Positions 47,241 through 55,417 of a DNA stretch of 64,000 bases are shown here, in pieces (the first letter of the stretch is position 1; each line of letters opens with the position of its first letter). The translations under genes were made by a program, and so were the position numbers. The notes below the pieces were generated by a model. The model was not told the DNA's origin. It searched no databases and saw nothing but the letters and a program-made list of their open reading frames with translations. The stretch is from Thermoanaerobaculia bacterium (lineage in GTDB: Bacteria; Acidobacteriota; Thermoanaerobaculia; Thermoanaerobaculales; Sulfomarinibacteraceae), in contig JAMOWA010000005.1 of the NCBI GenBank assembly GCA_027061805.1, positions 1 to 64,000 on the forward strand, written 5' to 3'.

Positions 47241-48446
47241 TCACGCCATCTCGTGGGCGAGGATCTCCGGGATCAGGCTGTGGATCGCGGCGGCCGCCAC
47301 CAGGTCCTCCACCGCCACGCGCTCCTGCGTGGTGTGGGCCAGCTCCTCCCGGCCGGGGGCGAAGCCCACGGTGGGGATGCCCAGCCGCCCCATGGTGGCC
47401 ACACCGTTGGTGGAGAAGTGCCACCGCGAGATCAGGGGCTCCCGACCCAGGACCTCTGCCGCGGCCGCGGCGGTCCCCCGGACCAGGGGATGATCCTCCT
47501 CGAGCACCCATGTGGGGAAGTACTTCTCCTGCCGGGCCACGGTCCCCCTCCAGCTGGTGGCCTCGTACCGGAGCAGCTCCACCGTGGCCTCGCCCAGGTG
47601 GGGCAGGGCCCGGAGCTCCGCAAGAGCCGTCTCCACCGTCTCGCCCGCCGTGAGCCTCCGGTCCAGGTAGAGCACCGCCCGATCCGGCACGGCGTTGAGC
47701 GAGGGCGTGGACACGTCCAGGTACGAGGCCACGATGGAACCCTTTCCCAGGAACTCGTCCTCCGCCAGGCGTCCGTTCAGGGCCTCGATGTCCTGGAGGA
47801 TGGGGGCCATGGCGTAGAGCGCGTTGACCCCGTGCTCGGCATGGGCCCCGTGGGCGGAACGTCCCACCGTGGTGATGGTGGCCTCCAGCCGCCCCCTGTG
47901 GCCGCGGAAGACGGCGAGGTCGGTGGGCTCCGTGAGCACCACCGCGTCCGGGCGGATGCCCTCCCTCTCGATCAGGTGGAGCATGCAGTACCCGTCGCAG
48001 TCCTCCTCCATCACCGAGGCGCTGAGCCAGACCGTCACCCCCTCCGGAAGGCCACGGTCCATGAGGATCCGTGCCCCGTAGGCGGCACAGGCGATGCCGG
48101 GCAGCTGGTCCACGGCGCCACGGCCCCAGACGAGGCCGTCCTCGAGCTTCCCCTCGAAGGGGTCGACATCCCAGGCGGAGGGATCCCCCACCCCCACCGT
48201 GTCGATGTGCCCGTCCACCAGGATCGAGAAGGGGCCCGATCCGATCCGGGCCACCACGGTTCCCAGGGAATCGTAGAAGACCTCGTCGAAGCCCAGCTCC
48301 GTGTACTCCCGGTGCACCCGCTCGCAGCGCTCCCGCTCCCGGCAGCTCTCCGCCGGGATGGCGATCATGTCCCGGAGGAAGCGGACGATCCGCTCCTCGC
48401 ACCCCCGGGCCGCCGCCAGGGCCGCCTCACCGCGTGGGCTCCTCAC
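47241..48446 (-). CDS. ygeY: YgeY-like M20 metallohydrolase
   Basis: The 401-residue M20 peptidase/deacylase has the metal site in LVDGHIDTV, RGAVDQL, EEDCDGY and the C-terminal His region STNGVATMGRLGIPTVGFAPG, which resembles YgeY (TIGR03526-type selenium metabolism hydrolase). M20 members cleave amide bonds of small acylated or carbamoylated amino acids. GTG 48446 overlaps the PLP-enzyme stop by GTGA and has GGAGGT five bases upstream. Cluster context suggests it hydrolyses an intermediate of purine ring breakdown. Confidence 0.85.
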   Translation of the reverse strand: MRSPRGEAALAAARGCEERIVRFLRDMIAIPAESCRERERCERVHREYTELGFDEVFYDSLGTVVARIGSGPFSILVDGHIDTVGVGDPSAWDVDPFEGKLEDGLVWGRGAVDQLPGIACAAYGARILMDRGLPEGVTVWLSASVMEEDCDGYCMLHLIEREGIRPDAVVLTEPTDLAVFRGHRGRLEATITTVGRSAHGAHAEHGVNALYAMAPILQDIEALNGRLAEDEFLGKGSIVASYLDVSTPSLNAVPDRAVLYLDRRLTAGETVETALAELRALPHLGEATVELLRYEATSWRGTVARQEKYFPTWVLEEDHPLVRGTAAAAAEVLGREPLISRWHFSTNGVATMGRLGIPTVGFAPGREELAHTTQERVAVEDLVAAAAIHSLIPEILAHEMA

Positions 48447-49912
48447 GCTGCACCTCCGCCGCGGACGAGCTTCTCCACCACGCCCGTGTCCGCGTTGAAG
48501 CGCCGGATGGCCTCGTCCCACTCGGGCACGGTGTCGGTGAGGTCCTTCCAGAAGGACGGGCTCCAGAGCGCCTCCAGCTCCTCCACGCTCCGCCCCTGCT
48601 GCTCCACCCAGGTGAAGTACTTCAGGTTGTGCAGCCGCCGCCGCTCGCTGAAGGTCAGCTCCCGGAGGTGGTCGGTGGTGGTGCCCAGCACCCAGCGCTC
48701 GAAGTCGATGTGGGCCCGGAGCTCGTCGTAGGGACCGCGCTCGGCCTCCATCTCCGCCAGGCGGGTCCGGTACATCTCCACGGAGTCGGTGAAGCTGGTG
48801 ACCAGGATGTCGTCGGGTCCCAGCCCGAAGTAGCGAGCGGTCTTGATGGCCGCCAGCACGTTGCAGATGGAGGAGATGCCCAGATCGCCCAGCCGGGCCA
48901 CGGTGGCCTCCGGCACACCGCGCTCCACGAGCACCTCCCGGCCCACGGGCTCGTTGAAGAGCCGGAGCAGGCTCATGGTGGCCTCGTCGTCGATGGCCAC
49001 CACAAGGTCCGTGTTGCGGACGTTGTGGATCCATGGCACGTGCTTGTCTCCGATGCCCTCGATGCGGTGGCCGCCGAAACCGTTGAGCAGCAGGGTGGGG
49101 CACTGGAGCGCCTCGGCCGCCGCGATGATGGAGCCCGGGAAGCGGGCCTTGAGGTGGTCCCCCGCGGCCAGGGTCCCCCCGGAGCCGGTGGCGCCCACCC
49201 AGCCGGTGAAACGGCCGGAGGGACCGGCGTTGGCCGCGAGCCACTCCTCCACGGCGGGCCCCGTCACCGCCCAGTGCCAGAGGTAGTTCCCGAACTCGTC
49301 GAACTGGTTGAAGATCACCACCTCGGGCCGGGTCTCGCGGAGCTCCCAGCACTTGTCGAAGATCTCCTTGACGTTGGACTCGCAGCCCGGCGTGGCGATG
49401 ACCTCCGCCCCGATCTCCTCGAGCCACCGGAAGCGCTCCCGGCTCATCTCCTCGGGCAGGATGGCCACGGCACGGCACCCCAGGAGCACGCTGTCGAAGG
49501 CGCCGCCCCGGCAGTAGTTGCCGGTGGAGGGCCACACGGCCACCTGGGTGGTGGGATCGAAGTCCCCGTGCACCAGCCGCGGAACCAGGCACCCGAAGGC
49601 CGCCCCCACCTTGTGGGAGCCCGTGGGGAAGTGGCGGCCCACCAGGCCCACGATCCGCGCCTCCACCCCCGTCAGCTCCGGCGGGAGCTCCAGGGCGTTC
49701 ACCGGTCCGAAGCCCCCGGTCTCCGGGTCGTTGTGCCAGGTGATCCGGTAGAGGTTCAGGGGGTCCACGGCCTGCGGATCCACACCCCGGACGGCCTCCC
49801 GGATGGATCCCGGAATGCGTTCCGGATGCCGTTGCTCCTCCAGGGTGGGGATGGGGATCCCCCGCTCCCGGCACCGCTCCACCGCCCGCGCTCGGATCTC
49901 GTCCCTCTCCAT
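48443..49912 (-). CDS. Fold-type II PLP-dependent lyase at the ygeX position
   Basis: The 489-residue enzyme has the fold-type II PLP lysine in TGSHKVGAAF (Lys near residue 101), an Asn/Gly loop STGNYCRGGAF and the phosphate-binding GATGSGGTLAAGDHL, like cysteine synthase and diaminopropionate ammonia-lyase. It stands where ygeX stands in enterobacterial clusters but is about 90 residues longer, and the sequence is not a close YgeX match, so I do not give the symbol. It would eliminate ammonia from a small amino acid, plausibly 2,3-diaminopropionate. A -10 box TAGAAT (49934-49939) and GGAGGT lie upstream. Confidence 0.85.
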   Translation of the reverse strand: MERDEIRARAVERCRERGIPIPTLEEQRHPERIPGSIREAVRGVDPQAVDPLNLYRITWHNDPETGGFGPVNALELPPELTGVEARIVGLVGRHFPTGSHKVGAAFGCLVPRLVHGDFDPTTQVAVWPSTGNYCRGGAFDSVLLGCRAVAILPEEMSRERFRWLEEIGAEVIATPGCESNVKEIFDKCWELRETRPEVVIFNQFDEFGNYLWHWAVTGPAVEEWLAANAGPSGRFTGWVGATGSGGTLAAGDHLKARFPGSIIAAAEALQCPTLLLNGFGGHRIEGIGDKHVPWIHNVRNTDLVVAIDDEATMSLLRLFNEPVGREVLVERGVPEATVARLGDLGISSICNVLAAIKTARYFGLGPDDILVTSFTDSVEMYRTRLAEMEAERGPYDELRAHIDFERWVLGTTTDHLRELTFSERRRLHNLKYFTWVEQQGRSVEELEALWSPSFWKDLTDTVPEWDEAIRRFNADTGVVEKLVRGGGAA

Positions 49913-49979
49913 GGACCACCTCCGGAACCGCCGATTCTACACCCCGAGCCGGGAAAACGCCTGCGTGCCGACCGGCCGC

Positions 49980-51332
49980 TCAGTCCCCGTCCCCTCCCAG
50001 GCTCGCGAAGCGCTCCCAGAGGTACGGCGCCGTGGCACGGGCCTCGGCGGCGAGCGTGGCCGGGTCGAGCGTCGTGTGCCGTCCGTCCCGGAGGAGGATG
50101 CGGCCCCTGGCGATGGTGTGACGCACCGGCGATTCGGAGGCTCCGTACACGAGATGACCCAGGATGTTCTCCGGGCCGGGAGGCGTGGGGGGGACGTCCT
50201 CCAGCACCACCAGGTCCGCCGGGGCGCCGGGCTCCAGACGGCCCAGGAGGGGCTCGCCGAGGGCCTCGGCCGCACGCCGGGCGTTGACCTCGAGCAGACC
50301 GGCCACCTCGGTGAAGCAGCACCCGGGATCGCCCCGGAGGCTCCGCTGGGCCAGCAGGGCCGACCGGAGGGAGCCCAGCATCCGCGAGGACATCCCGTCG
50401 GTCCCGAGCCCCACCCGGCATCCGGCCCCCAGAGCACGCGCCAGGTCGAGGGTCCCCACGGCGTTGTTGGCGTTGGACTCCGGGTTGTGGACCAGCACCG
50501 CGCCGCTGGCGGCGACGGTCTCCAGGTCCACCTCCTCCAGGTGGACACCGTGGACCAGCAGGGCGAGGCGATCCAGGAGCCCGGCGCGCTCCAGGCGTTC
50601 CACGGGACCCGCTCCGTACCGTTGCCAGGAGAGCTCCACGTCCAGCGGGTCCTCCGCCACGTGGACGTGGATCCCCACGCCCCCCGGGCGGTCACGCCCC
50701 ACACGGGAGAGGGTCTCGTCCGACAGCGTGAAGGAGGCGTGGAGACCCAGCATCCCCCTCAGGGACGGGTGGTCCCGGTGCCGGACCGCGAAGTCCAGGT
50801 TCTCCTCCAGCCCGGCCAGGGCCTCGTGGTGCCCGTTCCTGTCGCTCACCTCGTAGCAGAGCACCGCGCGGATCCCCGACCGCTCCGCGGCGAGGCCGAT
50901 GAGGTCGAGGCTCCCCCGGAGGAACGAGGGCGAGGCATGGTGGTCGAAGAGGGTGGTGCACCCCCAGCGGATGCAGGCCGCCAGGGTCAACTCCGCGGAG
51001 AGCCGCACCGTCTCCTCGTCCAGGGCCCTGTCCAGCCGCCACCACAGGCCCCGGAGCACCCGCCCGAAGTCATGCATGGGAATGCCCGGATCCAGCCCCC
51101 TGGCCAGGGCCGAGTAGGCGTGGTGGTGGAGGTTGACGAGGCCCGGAAGGATCAGGTTGCCATCGACCTCCAGGTGCTCTGCCCCGGGGTACCGCCCGGC
51201 CAGGGCGCCGTACGGCCCCACGGCCACGATGCGTTCCCCCTCCCATACCACCGCGCCATCGGTGATCACGGCGGCGTCCGGCCCGAAGCCGGTCACCACC
51301 ACGCCCGGTCCGACCATCGTCCGCTCCGTCAC
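49980..51332 (-). CDS. ssnA: SsnA-type amidohydrolase
   Basis: The 450-residue cyclic amidohydrolase matches SsnA closely: NLHHHAYSALARGLD (metal His), LWWRLDRALDEETVRLSAEL, FDHHASPSF, HVHVAEDPLDVELS, VHNPESNANNAVG, LGTDGMSS and NILGHLVYGASESPVRH. It is a purine-cluster aminohydrolase by family. GTG 51332 overlaps the hyuA stop (GTGA) and follows a strong GGAGGGGGGAGGG site; the earlier ATG 51356 is less likely. The 67-base gap to the PLP-lyase gene holds a possible second promoter. Confidence 0.9.
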   Translation of the reverse strand: MTERTMVGPGVVVTGFGPDAAVITDGAVVWEGERIVAVGPYGALAGRYPGAEHLEVDGNLILPGLVNLHHHAYSALARGLDPGIPMHDFGRVLRGLWWRLDRALDEETVRLSAELTLAACIRWGCTTLFDHHASPSFLRGSLDLIGLAAERSGIRAVLCYEVSDRNGHHEALAGLEENLDFAVRHRDHPSLRGMLGLHASFTLSDETLSRVGRDRPGGVGIHVHVAEDPLDVELSWQRYGAGPVERLERAGLLDRLALLVHGVHLEEVDLETVAASGAVLVHNPESNANNAVGTLDLARALGAGCRVGLGTDGMSSRMLGSLRSALLAQRSLRGDPGCCFTEVAGLLEVNARRAAEALGEPLLGRLEPGAPADLVVLEDVPPTPPGPENILGHLVYGASESPVRHTIARGRILLRDGRHTTLDPATLAAEARATAPYLWERFASLGGDGD

Positions 51333-52720
51333 GTACCCTCCCCCCTCCGGATCCATCTGCCGTGGGGCTCCGCGAATCGACCGTGGTCACCCTCGCGCCA
51401 GAACACCCTCCGTCCCCGGACCCAGGTCTCCCGGATCCGGCCCGTGAGCTCCCACCCCTCCAGCGGCGTGTACCGGTTCTTGTTGTGGAGGTCGGCGGCG
51501 CGGACGGTCCACCGGACCTTCTCGTCGATCACCGCCAGGTCCGCATGGAAGCCCGGAGCGATCCGGCCCTTGAACCCTCCGACCCCCAGGAGCTTCGCCG
51601 GGGCCGTCGCCGTGACCTCCACCAGCCGCTCCAGGCTCAGGCGTCCCCGTCGGAAACCCTCGGAATAGAGGAATGGCAGGAGCAGCTCAACCCCTGGAAC
51701 CCCACCGTAATCGGTCCAGATGGAACCGGTGGTCTTCTCGTCCGGCCAGACCCCGGCTGCGTGATCCGAGGCCACCAGTGCGATCTCCCCGGCGGCCAGT
51801 CCACGCCACAGTTCCTCCCGGTCGGCGGCGGTCTTCACCACGGGAGCGGTCTTCAGCAGGGAGCCCAGCCGCTCCAGGTCCTCCACCGTGTGGGCCAGGA
51901 AGTGTGGGCAGGTCTCGGCCGACACCGGGAGCCCCTCCTTCCGGGCCCGGGAGAGCACCTCCATGGCTCCGGCCGACGCCACGTGGACCACGTGGGCCCG
52001 GGAGCCCGTGGCCCGCACCGCCTCCACCACGGTCCGGGCGGCCAGGATCTCGGCCTCCGCGGGCCGGCTGGCCGCGTAGTCCAGCGGCCCGTCGCCGCCG
52101 GCCTCCCGGATGTCCCGGGTCAGCTCCAGCACGAGCTCCCGGTCCTCGGCGTGGACCCCCACGGGGACCCCCAGCCGGCCGGCCACCGCGAGGACCGTCC
52201 GGAGCTGCCCCGCCGTCAGGTCCCCGAAGGAGTCCATGCCCGAGAGCAGGTACACCTTCACGGCGCCGACACCCTCCTCCACGAGCTCCCCGAGGCGCTC
52301 CTCCCAGCCGGACTCCCCCATCACCTGCGCACACACGCCCCCCCACAACATGAAGTCCACACGGGCCTTCGGGGCGATGACCGCAAGCTTGGTCCGCAGG
52401 TTCTCCACCGAGGTCACCGGCGGGACCGAGGTGCAGGGCATGTCGGCGATACAGCCCACGCCGCCCGCCGCCGCGGCCCGGGTGCCTGTGGCGAAATCCT
52501 CCCGGTGGGTGAAACCGGGATCGTCGAAGTGGACATGGAGATCGATGGCCGCGGGGAGCACCAGGGCCCCACCGAGGTCCACGCGGCGGTCCGCCGCCAC
52601 CTCCTCCTCCGGCCCCGCCACCGCGGCGATCCGTTCCCCCTCGAGGAGGATGCTGGCGGGCCTTCGCTCGTCACCGCATCCCGGGATCACCAGGTTTTCC
52701 AGCAGAATCCTCGCGGCCAT
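51329..52720 (-). CDS. hyuA: HyuA/allantoinase/dihydropyrimidinase-type amidohydrolase
   Basis: The 463-residue cyclic amidohydrolase has the metal motif DLHVHFDDPGFTHRED, the bridging Lys in AVKVYLLSGMDSFGD, GVHAED, VVHVASAGAM, ETCPHFLAHT and SDHAAGVWPDEK. The pattern lies between allantoinase and dihydropyrimidinase; by neighbourhood it corresponds to HyuA of the yge/ygf region. It opens a hydantoin- or dihydropyrimidine-like ring. The ATG at 52720 is preceded only by TATGGT six bases upstream, so the operon message may be leaderless. It heads the reverse-strand operon. Confidence 0.85.
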   Translation of the reverse strand: MAARILLENLVIPGCGDERRPASILLEGERIAAVAGPEEEVAADRRVDLGGALVLPAAIDLHVHFDDPGFTHREDFATGTRAAAAGGVGCIADMPCTSVPPVTSVENLRTKLAVIAPKARVDFMLWGGVCAQVMGESGWEERLGELVEEGVGAVKVYLLSGMDSFGDLTAGQLRTVLAVAGRLGVPVGVHAEDRELVLELTRDIREAGGDGPLDYAASRPAEAEILAARTVVEAVRATGSRAHVVHVASAGAMEVLSRARKEGLPVSAETCPHFLAHTVEDLERLGSLLKTAPVVKTAADREELWRGLAAGEIALVASDHAAGVWPDEKTTGSIWTDYGGVPGVELLLPFLYSEGFRRGRLSLERLVEVTATAPAKLLGVGGFKGRIAPGFHADLAVIDEKVRWTVRAADLHNKNRYTPLEGWELTGRIRETWVRGRRVFWREGDHGRFAEPHGRWIRRGEGT

Positions 52721-52726
52721 GGAACC

Positions 52727-52732
52727 ACCATA
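52727..52732 (-). promoter_or_regulatory. -10 box before hyuA
   Basis: The reverse strand reads TATGGT followed by six bases and then the hyuA ATG. No -35 or ribosome site is visible, consistent with an activated or leaderless promoter. Confidence 0.4.
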
Positions 52733-52769
52733 CCCCAGCGGCCGGCACGCCCTCCACGGCCCACGGCAC

Positions 52770-52810
52770 GGGGAGCCGCGTTGACAACGGGGCTCCCCCA
52801 CCCGTACCGT
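52770..52810 (+). promoter_or_regulatory. ArsR promoter with a 29-bp dyad over the -35
   Basis: TTGACA (52781-52786), an 18-base spacer and TACCGT (52805-52810) lie six bases before the ArsR ATG. Centred on A52784, positions 52770-52798 form a dyad with 13 of 14 pairs matched: outer GGGGAGCC/GGCTCCCC and inner CGTTG/CAACG. A regulator bound there would cover the -35, so autorepression is likely; the divergent hyuA operon is within reach. Confidence 0.65.
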
Positions 52811-52816
52811 AACCCC

Positions 52817-53185
52817 ATGACACCACCCCTCAAGGCCACGACCCGGCTCTTCAAGGCCCTCGCCCATCCGGCCCGTCTCCGGATCCTGGCCATGCTCCGT
52901 GGCGGGGAACTCTGCGTCTGCCAGCTGACCGCCGTGCTCGGTCTCGCCCCCTCCACGGTCTCGGCGCACCTCACGGAACTGCGCCGTGCGGACCTCCTCC
53001 ACGAACGGAAGGAGGGGCGCTGGGTCTTCCTGTTCCTCCCCACCGGCTCCCCCATGGAGGAGCTCCTCGACGCCGTGTGGCGCCAGGTGGAGGGTGACCC
53101 CACGGTGGCGGAGGACACCGAGAAGGCCGAACGACTGCGCCGCCTGGGCCCGGAGAAGGTCTGCGGCACGCACTTCCACGACTGA
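52817..53185 (+). CDS. ArsR-family regulator
   Basis: The 122-residue winged-helix protein has FKALAHPARLRILAMLRGGELCVCQLTAVLGLAPSTVSAHLTELRRADLL. The ELCVCQL motif (31-37) in the recognition helix matches the As(III)/Sb(III)-sensing site ELCVCDL of ArsR, so Cys33 and Cys35 may bind a metalloid or thiol-reactive ligand; the C-terminal CGTHFHD could add ligands. No arsenic resistance genes lie nearby. It is divergent from the hyuA purine cluster and behind a dyad operator. Regulation of the hyuA operon is inferred from placement. Confidence 0.88.
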   Translation: MTPPLKATTRLFKALAHPARLRILAMLRGGELCVCQLTAVLGLAPSTVSAHLTELRRADLLHERKEGRWVFLFLPTGSPMEELLDAVWRQVEGDPTVAEDTEKAERLRRLGPEKVCGTHFHD

Positions 53186-53327
53186 GCGGGACCGCCCACC
53201 GCCGGGAGGACGCCCACGAGCGGTCAACCCGCTTCCGGTGTGGCACGGTTGCCGACCGGGATATCATGGAGGGTGATCCAGATGGGAACCCGGGGAAGGG
53301 TGCCGACGCCGCCCCCAACACCGTTCC

Positions 53328-53383
53328 TTGACATTCCTCCTGTGGTGGCGGTATTCTCGAAAAGTTAGTGAGCACTCACTAAC
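53328..53383 (+). promoter_or_regulatory. Promoter and TetR operator of the efflux operon
   Basis: TTGACA (53328-53333), 18 bases, then TATTCT (53352-53357). The predicted start overlaps a perfect dyad GTTAGTGAGCACTCACTAAC (53364-53383; arms of nine bases around CA). A TetR dimer here would block initiation of its own operon, the classic autorepression layout. Confidence 0.8.
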
Positions 53384-53399
53384 CCCCCGGAGGTTCCCC

Positions 53400-54026
53400 G
53401 TGACATCGAGCACCACGACACACCCCACACCCCGGCAGGACGAGATTCTCGACCATGCCATGGCCCTGGTGCGGCAGGGCGGCCTCGGGGCCCTGACCAC
53501 CAAGAGGCTGGCCGGGAGCGTGGGGTTCACCGAGGCTGCCCTCTACCGGCACTTCCCCTCCAAGCAGGCCCTGATCCTGGGCATGATGGACCGTCTCGAG
53601 GCCATGCTGCTGGGACGGATCCGCTCCATCGCAGCCGAGGAGGACCTTCCCGTCGCCGAACGGCTGCAGAGGATCGTCCTCCACCACACCACCATCATCC
53701 GGGAGCACCAGAGCCTGCCCATCCTCCTCCTCGCCGAGGCCTCGGTCTCCGAGGACCGGGTCCTGCTGGACCGCATGCGCTCCATCTTCCGGGGCTCCCT
53801 GGAGACGGTGGAGGACCTCATCGCCGAGGGCCAGGCACGGGGGGAGATCGTCCACGGGCCCGAGCCCGACTGCCTCGCCATGCTGTTCCTCGGAGCACCG
53901 GCATCCCTGGCCATCCGCCACCGGCTTCTTCCCGATCCACCCTCGGAAGAGAGGTTCTGCAGGGTGCTCATTCCCTTCATCGTGGACTCCGTGCGGCAGA
54001 CCCCAGGAGAAGGAGACGTGTCATGA
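53400..54026 (+). CDS. TetR-family repressor of the efflux operon
   Basis: The 208-residue regulator has a TetR helix-turn-helix (QDEILDHAMALVRQGGLGALTTKRLAGSVGFTEAALYRHFPSKQALI) and a helical ligand domain with no recognisable drug-specific motif. The GTG at 53400 has GGAGG six bases upstream and lies behind the operator; an upstream TTG would lie in the promoter. The stop overlaps the outer-membrane factor gene by ATGA, so repressor and pump are in one transcript. Confidence 0.92.
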   Translation: MTSSTTTHPTPRQDEILDHAMALVRQGGLGALTTKRLAGSVGFTEAALYRHFPSKQALILGMMDRLEAMLLGRIRSIAAEEDLPVAERLQRIVLHHTTIIREHQSLPILLLAEASVSEDRVLLDRMRSIFRGSLETVEDLIAEGQARGEIVHGPEPDCLAMLFLGAPASLAIRHRLLPDPPSEERFCRVLIPFIVDSVRQTPGEGDVS

Positions 54027-55417
54027 AGCCCATTCGGTACAACATCCCGGCTCTGGCCGTGGCGGGAATGCTCTGGATGTCCCCCCTCGGCGCCCAGGAG
54101 CCGGCTCCACCGGCACCGGCCCCCATCGCTCCCGGGGCAGCCGCACCGGCACCCCCTCCCTCCCCGATCCACCTCACGCTGGACGAGGCCGTGGCCCGGG
54201 CCCTCGAGGCCAACCCGGGCCTGAAGGCCATGGCACACCGGAGCTCCGCGGCCGAACGCTCGGCCCGGGCCGCCGGCCGGACCCGCTGGGGCCAGCTGGA
54301 CGCCTTCTTCAGCTCCACCCGCTACAACGACGACTGGATGGTCCGGCCCATGTCCCGGCAGATGTTCGAGGAGGCCGGAGGATTCGCCGGACTCCCCTGG
54401 GACCGGAACCAGCGCCACTACGGCCTCAACTTCCAGATCCCCCTCTACATGGGTGGGGAGCTTTCCAGCGGCATCAGGATCCGGCAGCTGGAGGCCGAGA
54501 AGGCGGCCTCCCTCCTGGAGGGAACCCGCTGGCAGGTCCGTTTCAACGCCGTGTCGCTCTACACCGGGCTTCAGACCCTGGATGCCCTGGAGGCCTCCAT
54601 GGACGAGCTCATCCGTTCCCTGGAGCTCACGAGCCGGCGCCTCGACCTCATGGTGGAGACCGGCAAGCGGCCGGAGCTGGACCGGTTGAAGGTGGTGGAG
54701 GAGCTCCAGGACGCCCGGGCGCAGCGGGCCGGGCTCCACGCCGACCGCGTCAGGGTCTCGTCCCTGCTGCTCGCGCTCATGGGGAGCGATCCCTCCGGAG
54801 AGGTCGTCACCGATCCCCTTCCGGACCGCCTGCCGGAGCTCGCCATGACACCGGCGGAGCTCCGCGCCAGCCTGGGGGCGACCTCCCGGGTCCGGCGGGC
54901 CCGCTTCGCCGCCGAGCAGGGTGAGCGCGGCGTCCGCATGGCCACCTCGAGCTTCATCCCGAAGGTGGTCGCCAGCGGCAACGTGACCCAGAACGCCGCG
55001 CCCTCCCTCGACGACCCGCTGGACACCTGGCAGGTCTCCGTGGGGGTCGTGGTGCCGATCTTCCACGGCGCCTCGCGCTTCGAGGAGCTGGCCGCCGCCA
55101 GGGACCAGCGGAGCGCGGCGCAGGAGGCACTCGTCCAGGCCGAGATGGATGCCGGCGCCCGCCTGGAGGAGGCCCTGGCCCGGCTGGAGGCCGCCCGTGC
55201 CGAACTCGACGCCGCCCGTGCCCGGGTCGCCGCGGGTTCCGAGGCCGCCCGGATCGAGCAGATCCGTTACGACACGGGAGCGGGCACCGTGGAGGACCTC
55301 CTCCGCGCCAGGTCCCGGGAGCAGGCGGCACGGGCCTCCCTGGCCAGGGCCCTCGGCGCCGTCATCACCGCTGCGGAGCGGATCAACAGCATCGTGGAAA
55401 AGGAGGCCGTTCGATGA
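54023..55417 (+). CDS. TolC-like outer-membrane efflux protein
   Basis: The 464-residue secreted protein has a signal peptide, a Pro/Ala-rich linker (residues about 25-50) and two outer-membrane-efflux repeats (LTLDEAVARALEANPGLKAM... and RFEELAAARDQRSAAQEALVQAE) with long helical coiled-coil regions. It forms the trimeric exit duct for the adaptor and RND pump encoded next. All three are joined by ATGA overlaps. Confidence 0.9.
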   Translation: MKPIRYNIPALAVAGMLWMSPLGAQEPAPPAPAPIAPGAAAPAPPPSPIHLTLDEAVARALEANPGLKAMAHRSSAAERSARAAGRTRWGQLDAFFSSTRYNDDWMVRPMSRQMFEEAGGFAGLPWDRNQRHYGLNFQIPLYMGGELSSGIRIRQLEAEKAASLLEGTRWQVRFNAVSLYTGLQTLDALEASMDELIRSLELTSRRLDLMVETGKRPELDRLKVVEELQDARAQRAGLHADRVRVSSLLLALMGSDPSGEVVTDPLPDRLPELAMTPAELRASLGATSRVRRARFAAEQGERGVRMATSSFIPKVVASGNVTQNAAPSLDDPLDTWQVSVGVVVPIFHGASRFEELAAARDQRSAAQEALVQAEMDAGARLEEALARLEAARAELDAARARVAAGSEAARIEQIRYDTGAGTVEDLLRARSREQAARASLARALGAVITAAERINSIVEKEAVR

